Shown here: positions 58,544 through 64,000 of the stretch, one piece after another | Layout: the number at the start of each line of letters is the position of its first letter | Position numbering within the stretch: position 1 is the first letter of the stretch | DNA from: Hyphomicrobiales bacterium | GTDB lineage: Bacteria; Pseudomonadota; Alphaproteobacteria; Rhizobiales; Beijerinckiaceae | Direction: 5' to 3' | Assembly: GCA_025351165.1 (NCBI GenBank) | Contig: JANXWK010000008.1 | Span: 52,256 to 116,255 of the forward strand | DNA length: 64,000 nucleotides | Made by a program: the position numbers and the translations under genes | The notes under the pieces: generated by a model | What the model was told of the DNA's origin: nothing | Database searches by the model: none | What the model saw: the letters and a program-made list of their open reading frames with translations, nothing else

Positions 58544-58622
58544 GTAACACTCTCCGGATAGCCTGTTTTTTGTTTATAGCTTAAGCAGGAAGTCCACAAG
58601 TCAAGATTTGCCAGATGGACAT

Positions 58623-59882
58623 TCAATTATTTTTGGATTTTTTAAATCTTATATAAATAGTACGAAGTTTTTGCCGCAACCTATACATTAGCTTTTCGCG
58701 GATGACTGACATATTGAAGCTAAAGCCACTTTTATCCGAAGTTTCCGCCATCCAGTTTGTAATAGAAACTCTGTCCGTCCATAGGCTGTCAATCATGGGG
58801 TGGTTTTGTATAGCGCAAGAGTCGACTGTCAAAAGTGATTTGCTAACCAAATAATGTTGGGTCAGACTTTCAACAAGCAACACGCCAGGGGAGAATTTAT
58901 CAAAATTTTCATTATGTGCGACTTTCCAGAACCAGGCATTTTTATCAGTTTTTAAGACTATTCCAGATGCAATGAGTGTTTTGTCACAATATAATTCGTG
59001 AATCTCCGCTTTACCTGTCAAGGCAAGACCAGCCATCATAGCCCTAGCAAAATCTGCTTTTCCAGCCTTTTGAAGGAGAGCTGTGCCATTTCTTCCTTTC
59101 CAGCCACTGCTTTCGAGATTTAAAAATCGATCTGTTGCCTCGCTAATGTCTTTGTGAAAAGCTGTTATTTTGTATTTCAGAGTACCAATTTCAGATAGCC
59201 TGCGACGTTGACGTCCTAAATCCTTTAATTTTTTACGGCTCCAATTTTTTTTGAAATATGTTTTGGATTGAAATTCATGGTTCAAAAAAGCGCGACATGT
59301 TTTATGAAGCGATACTATTTTACAGTTTTTTGAGCTTGTAACGCGGTTTAATGCTTCTGAAAAAGGCCCTTTTTCATAGATCTTTGGAAAAAGTACAGTT
59401 TTGTAAATGGAGCTTGCGGCAAAGTTCAACACTGCCTGGAGTACATGATCTGGATATTCAGCATCAATCAAAGGAACTCCAAGAGCCATGTTTACATCCT
59501 GCCATCCGCGTAAAACAGCTGCTCCAAAGTCGAGCTTTGACCGAATAAAAGGAAAGACTCCAAGGAGCTTTCCATTTAAGTTTGATACAAATAAAAAGGA
59601 AGGTTGAGCGGACTGAACCAATTGTCTGGTCGCAGATAATATAAAGCCAGGTTCATAAAAAATATTAGGTTCCAAAGCACGTGAAGCAAGATCCCTCCAT
59701 TCTCTTTGTTTTAATGAAGCTTCATGCAAAGACAAAACGTCTACCTTCAAGCTGAAACTATTTTCTGTACCTCCAGAATTTTTTTTAGTGCAATCATCAT
59801 TTGGTTGGCCAAAAGCATAAACACGCGCTTTATTTCCAAACTGCTTGGGCTGCTGCTCAAATGACAAGGCCGTTATATCCAT
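58623..59882 (-). CDS. GNAT-type acetyltransferase, CelD/BcsL-like
   Basis: 419 residues. The C-terminal two thirds carry the Acetyltransf_6-type domain: LNLESSGWKGRNGTALLQ, FARAMMAGLALTGKAEIHEL, and a late FSPGVLLVESLTQH. Such proteins modify exopolysaccharides or peptidoglycan-linked substrates. It is AT-richer and more Lys-rich than its neighbours. Single gene; the upstream 145-bp gap (59883-60027) holds an imperfect inverted repeat (about 59939-59977) but no gene. Confidence 0.8.
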   Translation of the reverse strand: MDITALSFEQQPKQFGNKARVYAFGQPNDDCTKKNSGGTENSFSLKVDVLSLHEASLKQREWRDLASRALEPNIFYEPGFILSATRQLVQSAQPSFLFVSNLNGKLLGVFPFIRSKLDFGAAVLRGWQDVNMALGVPLIDAEYPDHVLQAVLNFAASSIYKTVLFPKIYEKGPFSEALNRVTSSKNCKIVSLHKTCRAFLNHEFQSKTYFKKNWSRKKLKDLGRQRRRLSEIGTLKYKITAFHKDISEATDRFLNLESSGWKGRNGTALLQKAGKADFARAMMAGLALTGKAEIHELYCDKTLIASGIVLKTDKNAWFWKVAHNENFDKFSPGVLLVESLTQHYLVSKSLLTVDSCAIQNHPMIDSLWTDRVSITNWMAETSDKSGFSFNMSVIREKLMYRLRQKLRTIYIRFKKSKNN

Positions 59883-60027
59883 TTTCTGACCGCCAGAGTT
59901 ATAACTATTACCACGAATGTAATAATAAGATATCCAGCTAAACTATTATGTGTATTAAAATGATACATATTTAGTTTTGATGGACGTGTCTTTAGCTAAT
60001 AGGGACAAGTTTTATGCCAATATTCGT

Positions 60028-61095
60028 TTAAGCGGGGGATATATTTAAAGCTGCCCATAATTTTTCAACAAGCTCAAGCTTTAAATCGCGTGCAATAAAT
60101 ACAAGTTTGGTCATCTTTGGTTGAAATGGCCAGCTTTCCAGAAAAACAGGAGGATGAAATACATGCTGGGCGCCTTGTACAACCAGTGGCTGGTCTGGTT
60201 TATCGCTCACATAAATAATGCCTTTTACACGCAGCAGATTTTCTCCATGCACATTGGATAATAACTCAATAAAAACATTGTAAGCTTGTAATGTTACAGG
60301 GATTGGACTGGAAAAACAGAAAGCTCTAATCAAATTTGAATGGCGGTTAACATCAAACTCATGGGCATGTTGAGCTGGGTGATCGTGACCTATATGCGAT
60401 TCCAGAACCTCATTCAGGGCTTCTTCGTTCAGCCAACGCCTGACATCTGGTGATTTAGTATCAGGGTTATATAAACCACAGTCAAATATATCAGCCTCCA
60501 CCCCTTGAGCTTCTGTGTTTCTAGTTAGGCTTGCTGAAGGATTAATGCATTTAAGCTCATCTGCAACAGGGTGAAACTGATCTGCATCTAAGATGTCGCA
60601 TTTTGAAACAATTAGTCTGTCTGCTACTGCAACCTGTTTTACAGCTTCTGGAAACTGTTTTAAAGTTGAAAGTCCGTTTACTGCATCGACCAAGGTTATA
60701 ATACCTTGAAGCTGATAGCGCAGATTTAAGTATTTATGGCCCATGATTGTGTGAAGGATGGGGGCTGGATCCGCAAGACCAGTTGTTTCAATGATGACCC
60801 TGTCGAAGGCAGGCATACGCCTATTGTCGCGGTTTCGTAACAGGTTTTCCAGTGTTGAAATCAGATCGTCACGTATTGTGCAGCATAAACACCCAGATGA
60901 AAGCAGAACTGTATTTTCATCTACAGTCTCAATCAAATTGTGATCCAGGCCAATTTCTCCAAATTCGTTAATTATTATAACAGTATTTTTAAATTTTCCA
61001 CTGCGCATGATGTGATTAAGAAAGGTTGTTTTCCCACTTCCAAGAAAGCCTGTTACAATAGTTACAGGTATGGGAGTGGGTCGTTTACTCATCAT
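60028..61095 (-). CDS. CobW/Zng-type GTPase metallochaperone
   Basis: 355 residues. G1 GFLGSGKTT, the metal-binding CxCC motif in SSGCLCCTIRDD, G4 SKCD, and a His-rich linker (SHIGHDHPAQHAHEF), then the CobW C-terminal domain. Members deliver Zn2+ (ZNG1) or Co2+. Overlap of 8-11 bp with the carboxypeptidase gene shows coupling. Zur is encoded in the same window, so a zinc role is plausible, though no Zur box was identified. Confidence 0.88.
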   Translation of the reverse strand: MMSKRPTPIPVTIVTGFLGSGKTTFLNHIMRSGKFKNTVIIINEFGEIGLDHNLIETVDENTVLLSSGCLCCTIRDDLISTLENLLRNRDNRRMPAFDRVIIETTGLADPAPILHTIMGHKYLNLRYQLQGIITLVDAVNGLSTLKQFPEAVKQVAVADRLIVSKCDILDADQFHPVADELKCINPSASLTRNTEAQGVEADIFDCGLYNPDTKSPDVRRWLNEEALNEVLESHIGHDHPAQHAHEFDVNRHSNLIRAFCFSSPIPVTLQAYNVFIELLSNVHGENLLRVKGIIYVSDKPDQPLVVQGAQHVFHPPVFLESWPFQPKMTKLVFIARDLKLELVEKLWAALNISPA

Positions 61096-62689
61096 CTGCT
61101 GCAGTCACTGGGGCTTTGATCTTTGACCCTAATTTAATGGCCGCATTATTTGAACCAGCAGACTTTGAACCAGCAGACTTTGGTGCAACAGGCGCTGGTC
61201 GTATCAGCCCCTGTTTCAAGGGCGGTTGTGGCACTGAGGTTTTAACGGATCCCATGTCCAAACCAGTTTTCATAAGAGAAGGCTGTTTAACTTTTGCTTC
61301 GATAGCACCAAGTTTATGGGGCTGCGTGCTGGAAGACCGTGTTCGTATACCTGTTTGAGCTGAGGCGCGAGTTTTTGACAACGTCGGTTCGTTCTGACTT
61401 TCAGGTTCAGGAGAAATAATAGCTTCCAATGGATGCAGTTTTAAATTGGCCGTATTATCTTTAATTTTAGACTGTCTGTTTTTTGCGAATTTTTTTTGAC
61501 CTTTATGCAAGGATGGCTCTGCACTGGCATTCTGACCAAGAGCAGTAAAGAGAACAGGATCAGTGTTACCAGGAGCTCGTCCAAGGTAGACAGGCATGGG
61601 CTGACCAAGGTTACGTTCTCCAAGTGCGTATCGTGTCTGTGTCAAACGACGCGTCTGAACACTGTCATTGCCCCGCATTGTTGCATAAATGGAATCTTTA
61701 TCCCCGCCAGTATCCTGCGATCCTGAACTTGCAATAGTGCCATCATAGTCTTCATCAGAAAAAGGAATGCCGCGTTTGCCACTGCACACCTCGCTCCTTA
61801 CACTCACAGCATTTTGCTGTCCTGAAGCAGGAAGACTCTGCAGCGTGTGACCTGTATTGCCGCTTTGAAAACCCTGATCGAACAATTGCGCAGCCTGCAC
61901 GGTACGTTCAGAGCTGCTGTTTGCACCCATGACCACGGCAAGCAAGGTTTTTCCGTTTCGTTCCGCTAGTGCCACCACATTAAAACCTGATGCACATACA
62001 AAACCTGTCTTCATACCAATTGCGCCTTCGTAGCGTCCAATCAGACCATTGGTATTTTTATAGACACGGGTGCCCAGCTGAACTGAGCCAATACCCCAGT
62101 AATCGCGGTACTCTGGAAATTCTATGTAAAGGGCGCGAGCAAGTACGGCTAGATCTCGGGCCGACGTCTGCTGTCTAGCGTCATGCCAGCCATTTGGATT
62201 GGTAAAGAAAGTCTCGCTCATTCCAAGCCCCTGCGCTTCCTGATTCATGCGCGCAATAAATGTATCGGATGACCCGCTTAAATTTTCTGCAATCACGTAA
62301 GCAACATCATTGGCAGATTTAACCAGCAGGATCTTAAGCGCATTATCCAGCGTTATAATCTGGCCTGGCTTTATACCAATTTTGGAAGGTTTTTGAGCTG
62401 CTGCCTTACGTGTACCCTGCAAAGGCGTATCAAGTCTGACCTGCCCAGCTTTAAGCATTTTAAGAGCCACATAAACTGTCATCAGTTTTGTTGTAGAGGC
62501 TGGATGCCATGGGCGTGTTGCGTCATCTGCTGAGATTACCTGACCACTTCGCATATCGACAACGAGTGTTGGATTTGCCATTGAGGATGTTGTGGCAATC
62601 AATACGAACATAAATGCATGTAATATAAGCATAAATAATACATGCACAAACGTGCGGGCAGTCATCTTGTAAATCTTAAAACTGGACAA
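61085..62689 (-). CDS. D-alanyl-D-alanine carboxypeptidase with long C-terminal extension
   Basis: 534 residues. Signal/anchor helix (about 14-37), then a low-molecular-weight PBP domain with S65-T-T-K68, S125-A-N127 and K227-T-G229, trimming the last D-Ala from peptidoglycan. The remaining 250 residues are low complexity, rich in S/K/Q/P/A, with a 15-bp tandem repeat coding KSAGSKSAGSN. The SPOR domain found in some rhizobial relatives is not visible. Coupled to the CobW-like GTPase; LMW-PBPs themselves do not need zinc, so the link is unexplained. Confidence 0.93.
   Translation of the reverse strand: MSSFKIYKMTARTFVHVLFMLILHAFMFVLIATTSSMANPTLVVDMRSGQVISADDATRPWHPASTTKLMTVYVALKMLKAGQVRLDTPLQGTRKAAAQKPSKIGIKPGQIITLDNALKILLVKSANDVAYVIAENLSGSSDTFIARMNQEAQGLGMSETFFTNPNGWHDARQQTSARDLAVLARALYIEFPEYRDYWGIGSVQLGTRVYKNTNGLIGRYEGAIGMKTGFVCASGFNVVALAERNGKTLLAVVMGANSSSERTVQAAQLFDQGFQSGNTGHTLQSLPASGQQNAVSVRSEVCSGKRGIPFSDEDYDGTIASSGSQDTGGDKDSIYATMRGNDSVQTRRLTQTRYALGERNLGQPMPVYLGRAPGNTDPVLFTALGQNASAEPSLHKGQKKFAKNRQSKIKDNTANLKLHPLEAIISPEPESQNEPTLSKTRASAQTGIRTRSSSTQPHKLGAIEAKVKQPSLMKTGLDMGSVKTSVPQPPLKQGLIRPAPVAPKSAGSKSAGSNNAAIKLGSKIKAPVTAADDE
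61149..61178. repeat. 15-bp tandem duplication in the carboxypeptidase tail
   Basis: TTTGAACCAGCAGAC occurs twice exactly; in frame, it codes for repeated KSAGS near the C-terminus. Confidence 0.9.
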
Positions 62690-62796
62690 ATGATCAAACT
62701 TTAATCTGGGGAAAAACTAAGAATTTTGGTTCACTTGTTTGTTAACTCCAATACAACAAAATGGGAAGGGACCATGTAAAAGGTTTTAAGGCATGT

Positions 62797-63783
62797 TCAA
62801 TCTTTTATAGAAAATCTTGGGACAGATTTTTCAGCTTTTAAACGATTGTAAATAAAAACAGCAAGGAGACGGTGAGCTTCGTCTGTTGGGTGAATGCCAT
62901 CCCAGAAAAGAAATTTTTTCTGCATAGCAGACCCGCCTCTCAAGCAGGCTGCAACTGTAACACAAGCTTCTGCTGTATTGGTGAGACTGGAAGTGGACTC
63001 ATTGAATACAATGCTGGAAAAGGCTTCCGAAATGTCAATCACCATAATTTTAACATCTGGATTGGTATCAGCAAGGTTTTTAAGATTTGCTGTCAGGTCC
63101 GCATTGAAAGTGGAAGATCCAAACCCAGCCAGTGGAGCAAGTGGGCTGCCTGAAAATTGTGGAAGACTTGAAAAATCTGGCAACGTGTTTACGATGATTG
63201 TTTTTGCACCAAGTTCTATTAATTGCCTGACTTGATTAGTTATGTTGGTGCCAGCAGTTTTGGCTATTTTACCTAAAATTGCCCTAGATGTGTTAGGGTT
63301 GCCTGCTGTCGCGGAAATACCCTGAAGCAGATCATTTGCACCACCCCAAAGTGTTGCAATGTCTGTGGAGGTGAAACGGCCTCCCAAGGTCGCAAAACCG
63401 TCGATTTGCGCCTGGATACCTAGGCTAGGGGTTGCAAAAGAATCTGTGCGTGAGCCCCCAAAAGCAAAGTCCAAGTTGCCATGCCCCATAGGCTGCTTTC
63501 CCATCAAAGAGGCTGCACCACTTTTTTCAAGAGGTCCTGCAAAATATTCCACCCAGACCTTGCCATTACTGAAACGCTGATTGTAAGGAGCCTGGGGTTG
63601 CCCTGAAACAGCAAACAAGTTGCCATTATCTGAAAGACTGTCTCCAAAAGCAATGACGCGATTGTTTACAGGTTGTGCCTGCATTATCGAAGTAAAACCT
63701 ATTGTGACAGCAAAAGCCAGAAAAATTGCTTTCAAAATTTCTGGCTTGAATGGGTTAGGCTTGATAAACATATTAACTATCAT
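62797..63783 (-). CDS. Secreted GDSL/SGNH lipase-esterase
   Basis: 328 residues. A signal peptide ends near SIMQAQP. Block I IAFGDSLSDNGNLF has the nucleophile S49; block II and III residues are in GNLDFAFGGSRTD and TLWGGANDLL; block V DGIHPTDEAH supplies Asp and His. The length fits a stand-alone esterase without autotransporter barrel. Substrate unknown; plant or host lipids are possible. The gap to the next gene (63784-63933) shows nothing clear. Confidence 0.9.
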   Translation of the reverse strand: MIVNMFIKPNPFKPEILKAIFLAFAVTIGFTSIMQAQPVNNRVIAFGDSLSDNGNLFAVSGQPQAPYNQRFSNGKVWVEYFAGPLEKSGAASLMGKQPMGHGNLDFAFGGSRTDSFATPSLGIQAQIDGFATLGGRFTSTDIATLWGGANDLLQGISATAGNPNTSRAILGKIAKTAGTNITNQVRQLIELGAKTIIVNTLPDFSSLPQFSGSPLAPLAGFGSSTFNADLTANLKNLADTNPDVKIMVIDISEAFSSIVFNESTSSLTNTAEACVTVAACLRGGSAMQKKFLFWDGIHPTDEAHRLLAVFIYNRLKAEKSVPRFSIKD

Positions 63784-63933
63784 TATGTAGTTACTGGTTT
63801 AATTCAGGCATCATTGCCAAAACTTACAATGCGCGCAAAGTTAATATATTAATTGCTCTAGATCTGAATTTTCAGTTCTGCTTGAATTCCTCTTTGCGAC
63901 GCACAATTTAAACTCGTAAGGCTGCCTGTTTCA

Positions 63934-64000
63934 ATGACTTCTCTTCTTGATATCAATCATCAGCATTCCAGCTTTGCAAAGTTCACTATTCCTGTTCCAG
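63934..64000 (+). CDS. 5' end of an unidentified gene (partial)
   Basis: An ATG at 63934 opens a frame to the window end, MTSLLDINHQHSSFAKFTIP and on. No strong ribosome binding site (AAGG lies too far upstream). Too short to assign; listed because the frame is open and the position after a divergent gene is natural. Confidence 0.35.
   Translation, partial: MTSLLDINHQHSSFAKFTIPVP

Noticed and set aside
59939..59977. Imperfect inverted repeat AAACTA...TAGTTT as terminator or operator
   Set aside because: Several mismatches, AT-only content and no T-run in the right place; listed only as a remark in the gap description.
1..64000. CRISPR array, insertion sequence, prophage or rRNA operon
   Set aside because: No regularly spaced repeats, transposase or integrase motifs, phage structural genes or rRNA sequences were seen on reading through.

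Overview
The window looks like a chromosomal segment of an alphaproteobacterium of the order Hyphomicrobiales (Rhizobiales), probably on the Bartonella/Brucella side of the order. The evidence is gene content and order: a CobT-type cobaltochelatase subunit, secA next to a parvulin, argJ and mutT, ubiG close to lysC-ptsP, rnd-lptC-lptA-lptB, dapF-ftsY-ispZ, sdhCDAB followed by rlmN and an invasion-associated locus B (IalB) protein, metX-metW, and a Zur-type Fur protein beside ispG. No rRNA, insertion sequence, prophage or CRISPR array was seen. Two tRNA genes are present, Leu-CAG and Gly-GCC. Almost all DNA is coding, in short, often overlapping operons on both strands.

Layout. 1-4250: end of an unknown gene, cobT, then an AT-rich islet with an AvcD/DcdV-type antiphage nucleotide deaminase and a divergent 69-residue protein, bordered by REP-like palindromes. 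4254-13686: secA, parvulin, argJ, mutT, an orphan Flp pilin, a methyltransferase, comF, grxC, a nitrilase-family amidase, ubiG. 13905-15044: an AT-rich orphan HExxH metalloprotease gene between ubiG and lysC. 15110-22489: lysC, ptsP, polyprenyl diphosphate synthase, ispH, thrB, rnhA. 22490-29876 (mostly minus strand): peroxiredoxin, isocitrate lyase, a Gly/Tyr/Arg-rich secreted protein, lptB-lptA-lptC-rnd, tRNA-Leu, ispG-zur. 29967-33330: 3-hydroxybutyrate dehydrogenase, patatin lipase, ccmC-ccmD-ccmG. 33378-38944: ispZ, ftsY, dapF, a Pro-rich secreted protein, an MsbA-like exporter. 39131-46676: tRNA-Gly, cnoX, Lon-N protein, Trm112-like, a decayed AbrB-type antitoxin gene, ubiH, tesB, an acyltransferase-like membrane protein, argH, tlpA. 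46689-52958: sdhCDAB, rlmN, ialB, an ECF sigma factor. 52975-63783: EVE protein, metW-metX, hisC-tyrA, folD, yggT, a GNAT, a CobW GTPase, a D-Ala-D-Ala carboxypeptidase and a GDSL esterase.

How the genes fit together. The core is a free-living or facultatively host-associated aerobic metabolism: respiratory complex II, cytochrome c maturation, ubiquinone synthesis (polyprenyl tail plus UbiG and UbiH), glyoxylate bypass entry (aceA), ketone body/PHB use (bdhA), and biosynthesis of Arg, Lys, Thr, Met, His, Tyr and DAP. Envelope functions recur: LPS export, peptidoglycan carboxypeptidase, SecA, FtsY.

The most interesting accessory parts are the AvcD-like islet with its small divergent gene, the orphan metalloprotease, and the antitoxin pseudogene, which can be reassembled from three reading frames and carries a perfect palindrome over its start codon. 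A further recurring pattern is short direct tandem duplications of 10-21 bp, several lying exactly at gene junctions.
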